Shown piece by piece: positions 1-15,170 of a DNA stretch of 64,000 nucleotides (position 1 is its first letter; each line of letters begins with the position of its first letter). Position numbers and translations under genes: made by a program. The notes beneath the pieces were generated by a model. That model saw only the letters and a list, made by a program, of their open reading frames with translations. It was not told the DNA's origin and did no database searches. Source of the DNA: Ecdyonurus torrentis (taxonomy: Eukaryota > Arthropoda > Insecta > Ephemeroptera > Heptageniidae); the NCBI GenBank assembly GCA_949318235.1, contig OX439133.1:3664490-3728489 (forward strand), in the 5' to 3' direction.

Positions 1-3000
1 AACTATCGCCCAATTTGATGGAGTTCGTACCTGGTTGATGAAAAATGCCAAAAAAGTAAGTTTTTACAGGAAGTTTTTTTACTTCCATTATGACGCTATC
101 AACTTTAAATACAAATTTTAATATTTTTAAAAGCGCATTTCCATAAAATTATGATGTTTATGGATCTATTGCTTAATTATAAACCTATTAATTAATTAAA
201 TTTGATTTTAAAAATAGAACTTGATGTAGAAAATGCATAATTTCTAAAGGGCATTGTGCTGCAAACAAAAATGGCTGCCATGTTATGAAAATGGGGATAA
301 GGGGAGGAAAGCTGTCTATCACAAAAATTGATTTTCTTTTAAAATTGTGAAATTAACACAAAAATTACTCATATTTCTAATTTTTAAATACGTCAGAGTA
401 TTTTAAATACCCCAAAGCATTACTTTTGATTTAAAAATAACGATTTTCTTGGATATTTTTGCAAATTTAATGAAAATGAATTAGGCCGGTATTTAGCAAT
501 GTGGACGCCCCATCGCCCATTCTATGAATGTGAATTCCATTTTCCATTTATTTCAAAACAACTTTGTATTTTGTATCTGACATAAAAAATTTAATCTTTT
601 ACCTTACGGAAATATGTACCATGCTATTTTTTTCAAGCATTTTCTAACTCAAAATCTCCAAATATTCATTTTTTAATAATTTAAATGAGTTTTAAATAAT
701 AGAAAAGTATGTACACACAGGATTGAAAAAAAAAAAAAAAAAAAAAAGTGAGAAATTCATCTCGTTTTAATTTGAAAATAGAATACTTGCAAAAAAGTAA
801 ATATAATGATAAAATAAACAAACTGACAGCTCAACAATACTAACAAAGTGCTAGCAGACGACTTTGTGTTCCTGTCTACATTTAACATGCTTTCTTATGG
901 AGGCAATGAATAAGCAGCTATAACTCAAGTTTAGAAATTTTTCTTGATACTGTAATTTTTACTGTAGCTTACTGAGCCTAAAAGCTTTTGTTTTCCTGGA
1001 TTTTAAATAAATAAAAATTAAATAATACAATAAACTCTCGATTTAGGAAGTTTAATTATGTGAAATGTCCATTTTCCGAGTCCCTTGCGATTTCATAAAA
1101 TCGGAAGTTTCCGGTACTGTTTTTTTTAAAATTATGCCCAAAATTCACTGAAATTATCCACTAATTTTCTTCACGTAAAAAATAAATTACATAATTTATG
1201 CTGGATTTATGTCATTATAGCATAAATAATGCAAAATTAGAAAAACATTTTTGCTGTGCAACATAATATTTATGCTATATAGCATAGTTATTATGCAGTA
1301 TAGCATAAATTATAATGTATTGAACAAATTATGCTGAAAATGATCTAGCATAATTATTACCAATTTATTTTTGCTCGTGTTAATTTATCAATAACGGTCA
1401 TCGTTATAATATCATTTTTATACGTCGCCTAACTTGTTGTGTTTTATATTCCAGTACGTGCAGACAGATCCTCCTACCAACAAGTCGTTGTCTTCGTTGG
1501 TGATACAACTGATACAGTTCCAGGAAGATAACCTGGGCAAGAATGTCAGCAAACCTCCACTCACCAGGCTGCCTGTAAGTATAACATTATAATAAGAGTA
1601 ATAAAATAATAAAAAAAAAATAATTATATAAAAAAAAAAAGTAATTCATAAAATAAATTATTTTAATAATTTTTATTAAAGAGGTAGTCAATGTTTGCTT
1701 TTTTTTAAAATGATCACATCATCGTGTTATTAAACCTCTCAAAATCGCAATCTTAAAATTTTAAATATTGACGCGCTGAGAGCAAAAGCCGTTACAGCAA
1801 CCCCAAAAGTACGTCACAGCTACAACTTGCTCTCACACTAGCTTGGCGCGAACTGGAGTTCCTCTTATTATTGTATAAATTATTTTTGTACATATCTGTA
1901 GCCGTAAAAACATTTTATATATGTAGGTAAAATATTACGTCAAGTTGCGAGAGCAAAAAATAAGAGTAACTCCAGCTGGCACCAAGCTAGCGTGAGAGCA
2001 AGTTGTAGCTGTGGCGTAGGTTTGGCTGTAACAGCTTTTGCTCTCAGCTCATTATTAATTAAAAATTTGAGGTCACGTTTTCAGGTGGTTTAATAACACA
2101 ATGATCACTATTTATAAAGCCATTGTTGGCTAACAATTTAATTAAGGGGGGAAATCAGCTACTACGGGATTTGACTAAAAAGTCGTAAAGAAGGAAAAAT
2201 CTGAAAAAAATTATGGTGATACATTAGGTTAAGGCAACTTCAAAAATGTAAAAAAATTGGGGGGGGGGGGGGGGTCACCATGTTAGATTTTGAATTATGA
2301 TTTTTTGAAGTTTTCGTCCTATAAGAGGCCATGTTAATTTTAGTAAATTTCAGAAATTATTTTCTCTCTTATCTGATGGTTACGGGTATTGAAAAATTTA
2401 TCATGGGTAGCTGTTATCATTAAGTTTGAGGTGACATGAAAAAATTAGGAGGTTTTCTTTTTAGATTTTGAGATACAAGTCGACTAAAGACAACCCTTAA
2501 AGAGTAAAAAGTCATTAGTATGCCGACAACTTGAACAAGTGGGTCTCAAATGTAAATAATTCATATTTTTTGCCGTCTTCTTAGGTACCAATGCCACCAG
2601 CAATAAAAAACTGTGGTTTACACTCTAATATAGGGTGTATGCGGATGACGTCATATTTATTGCGCTTGGAGGCCATACTGGAGTAGTGCATAACATTACT
2701 CAGCATGGGACAAACTTCGTTTTAGGCAATTTCTTTGGGAAATCGGTTAATTTTTTGTTATAGCTATTTTTCTCACTTACTTGAGATACTAATTCAACAT
2801 ATTTACAGCATCAATGCTCTCAAAAATATTGCATAGTGTTTTTAAACTGCCAAAATGAGTTATTTTCCTATGCCACCCATGTTATTGAGTTATCCAACAT
2901 GGCGTCGACTTCAACTTGAATGAATACACCCTATATCTATACTGTGACCTATGATTTATTAATTACTTAATTTTATGTTCTAGATGCGATGTTTCCTGGA

Positions 3001-3381
3001 CTTCAAGCCCGGTGGTTCCCTATGCCACATCCTGGCCACTGTGTATAAGTTCCGTAGTGACCAGGGCTGGCGTAGATTTGATTTCCAGGTGGGTAAAGTA
3101 AGAATGATCTGACCCACCCTGCCTCACATCTTAAGTAGCTCCTCACATGCAATGTTGATGTTTTACCTTAATTAATACCTTCTCGTTATCTCACTTTTCA
3201 CATGGCTTCTTATTTACCTCTGAGCATGCCACCGTTCGTTTGTTACCAAGCAACGTTGTTTGTACCCTAACATGTATTTGTTTATGTTTTTGCCTGATTG
3301 TCTGAATTTAAGCACAAATCAACCTGCTAGAAGCATAACCTACTAAATTATATATTGAATGATGCTACCGGCATGAAAATG

Positions 3382-3445
<64 letters not shown>

Positions 3446-3748
3446 CCAGATAGCGTCCTAAACTTTTAGTTTTTTAGCATTAACAAATTTTCTTTATTTG
3501 TATGGCTCTAAATTTCCTATCTTTTAATCATATAGCGTAAATTGTAACTTAAACAGTTGGGTTAAATTAAAGGTTTTGCAGCCTGATTTTGCCCAATAAA
3601 AGTCATATGTTATTTTAGTTTAAAATATTTTAACTTGAAACTTTAAAAAATAATAGTAAATCTTTGTTTAAATTTAGTATATCCATTAGTAATATGGATT
3701 TTTTTTTTTCGATACGTCCACAAATTTTCTATAATTTTAGTTTTAGTT

Positions 3749-3798
<50 letters not shown>

Positions 3799-5009
3799 GT
3801 ACATCAAAGCACCATGATTGTAAAAACAGACAGAATAGATATAAAACACGTTGTTTAAAGACAGTAAAATATTAAATCATGAGCAGCAACATCTGATAAT
3901 GACAAATACAAGGCAGAAAATGAAATAAAAAATTTAGATTTTAACTGATGAAACAAAATAGCAACATTAGGATACAATAATTATCAACGCAGCATTAATT
4001 GTTATTTTTTGTTAAGTATTTTTAGAAAATCACGTATATTCTTTTGATGGCAACAACAATTTTTTTTATAAAATTATAATTCAAATAATGCTCAGAAACT
4101 TTTCCCCATTGGAAGATAAATAAAATCTTGATATAATAAAAATGCACCTAATTAACGTAAAACTGTGAAAAGGTAGAGAAAACAAAGTTGAAGGCCACAC
4201 TAGAGAATTTAAAGCCATAGAACACTTTGAACATAAAGCATGTCAAGAATCCTAACATACCTTCTAAATATCAACGTGGATTTGGCCAGAGCCATTGATT
4301 TCTAATTTATTTTACATTTACAAAATGTCAGCTGCATGCTTATGACGTCAGCTTACTAGTCTATGCAAGTGGACCAGGCGAGCTGTGACGTCATAAACAT
4401 GCATCTGGCATTTTGTAAATGTAAAATAAATTAGAAATCAATGACTCCAGTCATTTTTAGGTACCGGTATGTTAGGATATTAGACCAGTTTTTTGTTCAA
4501 AGTGTTCTACGCCTTTAAAGTCCTCTAACAACACTAGATACATTGCTATAGGAGCTACCAGTGTCGACGTAACTAACGAGAGCGACATGTTTCAGTCTCC
4601 GTCACGTATGGATCGTAACATTGAGATGTTCATGAGCGTGGAGAAGGTGTTGCTACAGAACAAGTGCTTGACCATGCCCGTGGTCTTCTTACGTCCTGAC
4701 CTGGACAAGGCAACGCAGACCAAAGTCAAGGAGGCGGTCAAGAAACATCAGGGCACCATCACAGGTGAGCAACGAGTGGTCAGCTGTTTTAGCATTCAGG
4801 AACTGTTGCTATATTTGCTATGTTATTCTTATGAAAATTCACGTTCTGGATTTAAGTGGTAAAATGTGTCATCAATCATCACTATCCTGTGATGATACTA
4901 AAGAGTGTAGCACACGCTCAAAATTTAGGCTACCTTATTATTATTTTATTTTTACAAGAAAAATGACAAAAAAAAAACAAAAAAACAAACAAACATTTTT
5001 CATGTTTTC

Positions 5010-5050
<41 letters not shown>

Positions 5051-8000
5051 GACAAAAGAAGGAAAAATACTAAAAGATTTTCATGGAGAGTTTTATGTTT
5101 ATGAGATGAGTTATTTATTATTACCCTATAATTTTTTTAAAAAAAACTAGAAATACGAAGAAAATAAATACTTCTCAGAGAGTTTTATTTTTATTTTTTA
5201 TTTATTTTTTCTTCTTTTTTTAAAGATAAAAATGAAAGAGTTAAAAAAAGTATGTTAATAGAGAGTTTGATGAAGAAATACACCTTTTTGTCATTATTTT
5301 TTTTTAATCGGGGCCACAATTAAACTGGAAGCATGATTTCCAGCCCTGCGATTGGCTAAAATAGGCAACGCCCATGGAATTGACCAATCGGAGAACTTAA
5401 AATGAAGCTTTTGGTTTTATTGTGGCCAGCACATTAGTATTTTAACACCATGTACCAACTTGCTCTCCTACATAATACCCTACATGTTACAGAGAACGAG
5501 GAGCAAGCCACCCATGTCATCTACCCCACATGTGACCCCCTGGAGGAAGAATACGCTCGACCTACATTCCGACGTGATCGACTGGTCATGTTACATTGGT
5601 ACTACTTCCCGGACTCTTATGACTCCTGGACTGCAGCGGACTTGCCTGTAGATCCACCGGACTCACCACAACCTAGAGCAGGACCATGGAGAGTGAGTCC
5701 AGATATTCTATCTATCAACTTTGTATAATATAAAATTAGGAGGGGTGTTTTGATCATAAATTCAAGGAAAATGGTAAAAGTAGCCTAATGTACAATGTTC
5801 TAGCTAGAATGTGTTATAAGTAAATAAATAATAGTAGTCATAAATACGGTAATTATTATTATTGATTTTGTTTTTGTTTTTTATGAAAGAAATAGACCAG
5901 AGAAAAAAATATGCATTTATATCACAAAACACTTGATGGGACTCACATAAATAACTTTAGTTTGTCTCAAAACCCAACAGTAGCCCTGTAGCAGTGATCA
6001 GAAAATTCGATTTATGCAACCCGCACAACATTTTCATACTATTTTTTGCATGTTTCTGACGTCATAAACATGAATTTTCACGCAAATTGCATACTTTACA
6101 GTTTTTTCACGCTCTCTCGTGGGGCTAAATTAACATTCTGGTAAAAATTGTCATCAGTTTTGAAGATCCCTTTTCATGTTTATTCATTTAAAAGCACATG
6201 TTGTTTTGTGTGGTCTATGGCTTTAATAAACACTTGAAACCTAAAAATTAAAAAAAAAAAAAAAAAAAAATCCCCTATATGTTTGTTTTGACATTTGTAT
6301 ATGACAAATTTCTTAATATTTAAAACTTCTACATTATTTTTATTTTATTTACAAGTATTTTTGTCCTTTATTTCAATGTTTTATTTGTTAATTTAACAGG
6401 TCAATGCATCGTGGGTCAACGAACTAGATGAGTACAACGAGTGGATGACGGAAGAAGATTACGAAGTGGACGAGGGTGGCAAGAAGAAAGTGCACAAGGT
6501 GAGCAGTCGAACCTGTCCTTATTTGGTTGTATCATGTTATCTTATGGAGGCAATGAAGCAGCTGTATGGTAGCGGCATGCTTGCCATAATTATCGGCAGT
6601 TGTGTTTACTGCTTTTTTATAATACGTTCCACTCATTTGAGAGTTTTGAAATTTTTACACAAAAATGATTGCTTGAGAATCTCCTTTTGGGCTAAAATTT
6701 CAAAGCCCTAATATTAGTGGAAGGTACTGTATTTAAAAGAAAAAGAAACAGACGAATACTGGTACAATTACCATAACTACAATTTTTCTTCTTCTTCATA
6801 CTGCAGTTTTTACTGTTAGCTTAATGAACCACAAAGCTTTTGTTTTCTTGAATTTCTAATTACAGTTGAATAACCAAATTGATTGAATTTGAGAAATTTG
6901 AGTAAATTTTTTAAAAAAAATCCAGAATTAATAGAATACAATATAATTAAAATGATTTTCTTTTTAATAGAGGACTTGCAAAAGTAGGTTTAGTGATAAA
7001 ATAAACAAACTCAAAGCCCAACAATACTAACAAAGTGCTGGCAGACGACTTAGTGTTCCTGTCTACATTTAACATGCTTTCTTATGGGGGAATGCAGCAG
7101 CTATAACTTAAGTTAGAATTATTTTTCAGACCTGAAATTTTTACTGCAGCTTACTGAGCCTACAAGCTTTTGTTTTCCTGGATTTCAAGTCAATTGGGTA
7201 AAATAATAATTTTTAACCAAATCACTTGAAATCCAGGAAAACAAAAGCTTGTAGGTTCAGTAAGCTACAGTAAAAATTTCAGCTTTGAAAAATAATTCTA
7301 ACTTAAGTTATAGCTGCTTCATTCCCCCATAAAAAAGCATGTTAAATGTAGACAGGAACACTAAGTCGTCTGCTAGCACTTTGTTAGTATTGTTGGGCTT
7401 TGAGTTTGTTTATTTTCTCACTAAACCTACTTTTGCAAGTCCTCTAATCTAATGTTTATTTATAAGTGGGGCAAAATAGTTGGAACCTTGATTACAATTA
7501 AAATGGCCTGTCCTTAAAGAATAGATGAGAAGAAAGAAATAGAGGAGACCTTAAAAAAATATTTAAAAGAAAGAAATAATATTATTTGCCTTGTGATTTT
7601 AATACTTGGTGCCTAATTAACGGTCTGATATTTGTGTAGCTTCGACTGTCAGTGGAAGATCTAATGAACCAAGGTGACCCTGAACGCACCAAGAAGAAGC
7701 CCAAGAGGAAGAGGTCGCCGTCACCACCTCCTAAACCTGCCAAGCGTAAGAGGTACATACAACAAAACATAACATAATCGTAAAAAAAAAAAAAAAAAAA
7801 AAACTGGCACTTGTCTATGCTAGAATATTTGATCCCACGTCGTAGTAAACTATAGAAATTGGAAAATCTTTGCATTTTATTAATTTTCATTTCAATGTAC
7901 TAAAAAGATATAGGCCTACATATTTTTGATACTTTTTGTATTTTTATTTACATGTTAAAAAAAAATGAAAAAAAAAAATAAATACGAAAGAAAATTGCAA

Positions 8001-9804
8001 AACAAATTAGAGATTGTTGAATTAAGCATTAATTAAACGAGAAAATTGTCTGATTTGTATATTGTTGGGAGATGGGATCAAATTTGCAGCATATATTGCT
8101 AAATATTGTTAATATTATTTTTTAATATCCATCAGTCTAACGGCTAACGTGCTATGTTGATAGTGGTCGAGGCCCCGGGGTAGGCGGAGGCAAGAAGCAT
8201 CGTGCAGAAGACGAGGACGACGAAGCCAGCAAGGACACTGAGGACGCCTCCATGGGAGAGACGTCAATCATACAAGAAGTATCGCTGAAGCCTGCAGCCA
8301 CGCCCACCTCTAACCTGCCCTCTGCCTCGCGTGGCAAGGACTCTGAACTACAACCTCTCAAGGGAGGAACTTTGACAGAGCTGGAGGAGGAGGGGGAAAA
8401 GGGGGAGGACTCACAGACTGGACGTGCCTCCGACGTAACAACTCAGGTACGTCACTAGAGTGTCTTGAGATAATGTCACGCTTGGGTATCGTGAAACATG
8501 AAGAAAGGGAGAGAGAATGAAAGTACAGTACTCAAGGAAAATTTATTTCTTAAATAATGGATCTTTAATTGAGTCATACCAAAAAAATGAATTTTATTCC
8601 TCAATTGCTACAGGGGGTGGTTTTTCAAAGACACTTATTATTATTATTATTTACTAGATGGGGCTTAATGGCTTTCTAAAGCCATTAAAAGAAATTATAT
8701 GAAAAACTTTATTTTTGGATAAAAGGCATTTCAATTTTCTTTTTTCTTTTTTTCTTTTTTTCTTTTTTTCTTTTTTTCTTTTTTTCTTTTTTTCTTTTTT
8801 TCTTTCTTTCTTTTTCTTTTTCTTTTTTTTTTTTTCTTACTTGCTAAAGGGTGAACACTCAAAGGATTGTTAATTAAATATATGGTCATAAGAAACAAAA
8901 GTCCAAATTCTTTCTATCCTTTAAAAATTCTTTTTTATCACAAATCTCAAGCTTTAACTCAAGCTGGCTTGTTTTTGGCTTAAACATCTTAAAAATAATA
9001 ATAATAAGCACGCAAAGATTTTTGGTTTAAATTTAGTTAGAATGAAAGCATAAAACCCCGCTGTGATGGTAACTTACTATTCCATGGGTACAGGAGGTGA
9101 AGGACGAGAGCCAAGAGGACAACGTGACAGAACAAACCCACCACATCGTCATCCCCAGCTACGCTGCATGGTTTGACTACAACGCTATACACACGGTGGA
9201 GCGTAGAGCCATGCCTGAGTTCTTCAACGGCAAGAACAGATCAAAGTCACCTGAGATCTACCTGGCTTACAGGAACTTCATGGTTGATACATACAGGTAA
9301 CAATACTAACCTCTTCTCTACGTATGTACGTGTTATACCAAAGGTATCTTAAAGGCGTAGAACACCTTGAACAAAAAAAGTTGCGTAATATCCTAACAAA
9401 CCTGAAAATCAACGTTGATTTGGCCGGAGTCATTGATTTCTAATTTATTTTCCATTCACAAAATGCCGCTGCCGGTCACTGACGTCACAGCTCGCCTGGT
9501 CCACGCGCAAGTAAACCGGGCAAGCTGTGACGTCAGTGACCGGCAGCGGCATTTTGTGAATGGAAAATAAATTAGAAATCAATGACTCCGGCCAAATCAA
9601 CGTTGATTTTCAGGTTTGTTAGGATATTACGCAACTTTTTTGTTCAAGGTGTTCTACGCCTTTAAGGAGTTTTAACAAATTTGCTAGACTTCAAACTTTA
9701 ATAATAATAAATAAAATGTGTGTATGTGTGTGTGTTCTTTATGATGCTTTGAGCACACAATTGCATTGTTTTGATGCAAAACGTAGATGACTAATTAGTG
9801 TTTT

Positions 9805-9841
<37 letters not shown>

Positions 9842-12800
9842 AAATATTTTATATCTGTTATCAGGTTAAACCCCACTGAGTATTTGACGTCAACTGCGTG
9901 CAGACGTAACTTGGCTGGTGACGTGTGCGCCATCATGAGAGTACACGCCTTCTTGGAGCAGTGGGGACTTATCAACTACCAGGTATATACGTTCATATTG
10001 GTTTATTACATTGTCAGCTCACTGCAGTACGAGATACAATATTTTGATGTTATTTATTTTATTGTTATTAGCATTTTCTATTGCGTTTTTTTTTTTTTTT
10101 TTTTTTTTTTTAACTTTTTTTCTATTAGTTTAGTTTCTAGCAACTAATAATTATATTTGCAAAAATGCAAATAATTTTTAACTTAACAGTCTTAAAGTGT
10201 GTGGAAGGGGGGAATAAACCATTTTTTTTTAATTATTGCACAAATAATGACTTAATTTAAAAATCTAAATACTTGAAAGGAACATAATTGAGAGAGAAAG
10301 AGAGAAATAAAAAAAGTAAGGAAAAAAAGATCGCAGTTTGATAATAAAAGCAAAGAAAACAACAATAAAACAAAATCATTGTTACACAGCTATAATGTGA
10401 ATAAATGCACAGAGATCTAGATTTGCATACTAACCAGAATGTGCATTTTTGTCACTAGCTGTATAGTAATAGAGTTTTTTGCTATCCTCTAAGTTCATTA
10501 AATAAAAAATAATAATAGGGGCCTAATAATAAAAAATAATAAAAAAATAATAAAACTGCAGCTCCTAATTCTCCTAGGTTACTTGAGAATTGATTTCTAA
10601 TTAAAATTTAAATATGCCCAGGTTGACGCAGAGAGCAGACCTACTCCAATGGGACCTCCCCCCACCTCTCACTTCCACGTGCTGGCCGACACCCCAAGTG
10701 GCCTCGCACCTGTCAATCCTCCCAAGACACCTCAGCCCTCGGCAGCAAAGACCTTGCTGGACTTGGACAAGAAAGACACCACCAAGATCAAGGCGGAGGG
10801 AGAAGGTACGTCTCATCAACATCAATCAATAAACACAGTATTAAAGGCGTAGAACACATTGAACAAAATACATGTCTAGTATTCTAACATACCTAAATAT
10901 CAACGTTGATTTGGCCGGAGTCATTCATTATTTTACATTCATAATATGTCAGCTGCATGTTTATGACGTCACAGCTTGCCTGTTTCCGCACGCGTGGACT
11001 AGTAAGCTGTGACGTCATAAACATGCATCTGACATTTTGTAAATGTAAAATAAATTAGAAATCAATGACTCCGGCCAAATCTACGTTGATATTTAGGTAT
11101 GTTAAGATAATAGACATGTTTTTTGTTCAATGTGTTCTATTCCTTTAAAATTTACTATACCTAACCACGATAGTTCGTTTTCCTTGATATCTCACTTTAA
11201 GCTCTTGTCAACTTACTTTTTTATCATTTAGAATACTAGATTGATAATTACCATACCTTATTATCCATGAATTAGACACCAACATGTTGATTTTGGATTT
11301 ATTTTCATTTTGACGGTTATTTCATGCATCTGACGTCACAATGTACCGATGTGGCCGTGATAGGGGTAAAGAACTTGAGGTAGGGGCTTAATTTATCACA
11401 TGACCAGATCGGTGACTGTGATTGGCGGCGGTACATTGTGACGTCAGACATGTGAAATAACCATCAAAATGAAAATAATTAAAAATAAAAACAAAATCAA
11501 CGTAATGGTGTCTAATTCATGGATAATAAGGTATGGTAATTATCAATCTAGTATTCTAAATGATAAAAAAGTAACTTGACAAGGGATTTAAAAATTAATG
11601 TTGTGATAAAAAGCTGACGTTGTCGTTGTCGTTGATGTTACAGAGGCGGTGAACAACAACTTTGGTCTCAAGCTTGACCAGTATACACGTAAGCCTGCTG
11701 CTCTACGTAACAAGGCAGCGGCCAGTCAGGCCAGAGAGTGGACAGAACAAGAGACATTGCTCTTGTTGGAGGGACTGGAACTGTACAAGGACGATTGGAA
11801 CAAGGTGAGACGTGCTGCAATTTATCTTCTTCTTCTTTTTTTTTTTTTTAACATAAATAGAACCAAGTGCTACCTCTAGACTCAAAGCCGCATGCCTGTT
11901 GTTATTATTTTACAAAAATATATTTTTCCTCCCCCCCCCCCCCTAAGTTTATGGTCCCAATATCTAAAAATCAAAAGAGGGTGCCGAAGTATCAAACGGC
12001 ATTTTTTATTTATTTATTATTATTATTTTTTTTTTACTCCCCTAATTTTTAATAATTATTCATTTATATTACTTAATTTGATAAATTTTGGTAACGCGTG
12101 TAAGGATGCAAACTTTTAAATTTCAAAGATACGACACTCTGGCCTAAACAAGGTTGTTGCTTCCAAAAGCTACATGCAGAGAGCGTGTTATAAACCTACT
12201 AGCCAATCACAGTTGACTTTACATTGTTAATTACACTGTATCCGCTCAAACTACTATTGGGAGAAGTGTAGCTTCCCACCAACATTACAAGCCTACAATT
12301 TAATGATTATTTCAGGTATGTGAACACGTCGGCAGTCGTACCCAAGACGAGTGCATCCTTCACTTCTTACGTCTACCTATAGAAGACCCATACCTGGAGG
12401 GTACAGAAGATAACGGCTGGCTAGGACCTCTTGCATTCCAACCTATTCCATTCAGTCAGGCAGGCAACCCCATCATGTCCACCGTGGCATTCCTAGCGTC
12501 GGTCGTCGACCCTCGTATTGCAGCGTGTGCAGCCAAGGCAGCGATGCAGGAGTTTGCTAACATCAGAGACGAGGTGCCCTCGGCGTTGCTGGACGCACAC
12601 TTGCAGCGTGTGGCGGCGTCGGGCAAGGACGGCAATTTTGACCCTAGTGCGGGGTTGACGCAAAGCGGTATTGCAGGTCAGTGTCGTGTTGTTTACGTAA
12701 CACCAGCTTGAGAGTCAAAATAATAACTTTTTTTCTCAATAATTCTTTCTAGGTTATGTATATCCAGCAACTCTAATACTGTAACTTTTAACAATGAGGG

Positions 12801-15138
12801 TGGCTTACTTGGACCAGAAATCTTTAAAATAGGAACTATTTTCACAATAATTATTTGTGCATTCTTTATTTCCAGCAAAAGAAACACTATAATTTTCAAA
12901 TGAAATCGAGTTAATTTATTTATTTATTTATTTTTTTTTTTTTTTAGAAAAAAGTTTAAATACTGTAATAGGCTACTATTTTAAATTTTTAAAAAGTTTC
13001 TAATTTGACTAAAATTTGATGCTAAAATTTGAATTTCCACATTTGCACGTACAGTAATCCTTAAATTGGAATACCACAAATATTTGATAGTGTTTTCACA
13101 TGTTTAACATAGCTAAACTTTAAAATAACATTATTTATTCTTTACTTTGTGTTAATATTATAATTCCTGACTGTCTTGTTTGCGAGATATCTGTCGGTCA
13201 CCTACCCCCTTAAATAAAATAAAATTAATTAAAAAGACAAAAAAAGTTTAAATGCTATTTGTTATAACTATTAAGTTTCTAATTTGACGTAGAAGTTGGC
13301 GGGCAGCAACAGAGACAGACAGATAACAATAACACTGTTCGTAAACCCTGTTTTCTGCAAGTAAAATGACCATCAACTTGGGTTATTTAACTGAAATGTG
13401 CATTTTTTGGTGCAAGAGAACGGGGTTTTCAAACAAGACTACTTATTATTAATGAAAAGGATATGAGAAACCAACAAGCGCCTTACCACGATGAGGTTCT
13501 TAGCATGGTGAAAATCTTGATGGCACAGGTTACACAAATATTTACATTTGTGTAGCCTGTGCCATCAAGATTTTCACCAAGCTACAGACCTCATCATACC
13601 CATTATTAAAATGGAACCATGCTTAAATTTGTCTGATATGGAAAAATGATCATTTTTACAAATTTTGTGATGGTTCCAAAATGGTTCTGGAACCGTTCCA
13701 AACCATTATGCAACAATCCAGGCCAAAATGGAACCATTTGTGCAACAGGGGTGGTAAGCCGCTTGTTGGTTTCTCCTTTTCTTTTCTTTAATTATTACGT
13801 AATTCAAACCCAAATGGTTGTAACGTTTCCTTAATAATGCCACTAATTATGATTACTGTTAATAAGATGTGCTTACTTGTTGATGTTAGTTAACATGGTA
13901 GTACTTATATGACCTACAGTTGCTGACGTAATCACTAGTAACGCTAATGTGACAGGCACGGCAGCGACGGCCACAGAGAGCTCCACGGAGACAGAGCCTG
14001 ATAAGAAACCAGAGAGTGAGAGCAAGGAGACGTCCACCGAGGATGATAAGATGGATAAGGAGGCTGAGGAGAAGAAACCTGAGGCGGAGGAGAGCGAGGA
14101 TAAGAAAGAGGAAACTAAGGAGAAGGTACGGCTACTTTTGTGTTCTTGACAGCTGTGCATTATAGAGTTCAATCAGACCACTTCGGTCTCAAGAAATCAT
14201 GTTTTTCTGCTGATTTTATTATTAGTTTTAGACCAAAGTGTCCAAGAATGAGTTTATCATAACATTTTGAGTTTTAACAAGCTGTAGTCTTGCATTTTGA
14301 GTGTATCCCAAAAATCTAAAATTACAAATATTTATGTTTGCTTGTTTGTTTTTTTGTTGTTGTTTTTGTTGTTTTTTTTTCCATATTGTGCTCCATAGTT
14401 CTGTCAAGACAGTACCTTATTGACAGGTACAATGGAAACCGCACACAGCCCAGCATTTGCCATGACAGACTAGAGAAACTGTGGAAACTCTAGGCAGGCT
14501 AGACAGTGCACAGAGTTGTTGGTTGTTTGTATGCACCCAAAAAGAGCCTTTAAAAGTAGAAAGACCTGTTTCTTTGCCTTAAAATGTTCTTATTTTCTTC
14601 TTTATTTGCCCTAGGAGGAGCCGATGGAAGTAGAGAAGCCTGCCGAGACAGAAGGAGAAAAGCCAAAGGAAGGAGACGCTGACAAACCCAAGGAGGAGGG
14701 AGAGAAGGCAGCGGAGGAGAAGCCCGAGGAAGAGAAAGAGGGGGAGAAGCCAGAGAAAGACAAGGTAGTGAAGGACGCTCAGTTGCAGAGTGCCGCCGCA
14801 GCAGCGCTGGCAGCGGCAGCAGTCAAGGCCAAGCACCTCGCTGCAGTAGAGGAACGTAAGATCAAGTCTCTAGTGGCGTTGCTGGTGGAGACGCAGATGA
14901 AGAAGTTGGAGATCAAGCTACGTCACTTTGAGGAACTGGAGACGACGATGGAGAGAGAGCGTGAGGGGTTGGAGTATCAGCGACAGCAGTTGATTGCAGA
15001 GAGACAGCAGTTCCATCTGGAGCAGTTGAAGGTGAGCAGTGGGCACGCTACTAAAGCAAACTGTATTAAGGAGAGAAATCAGCTTTAGATTTAGGGGTTT
15101 TCAAAACTAAATAAATAAAAAAAAAAATGTACCATACC

Positions 15139-15170
<32 letters not shown>

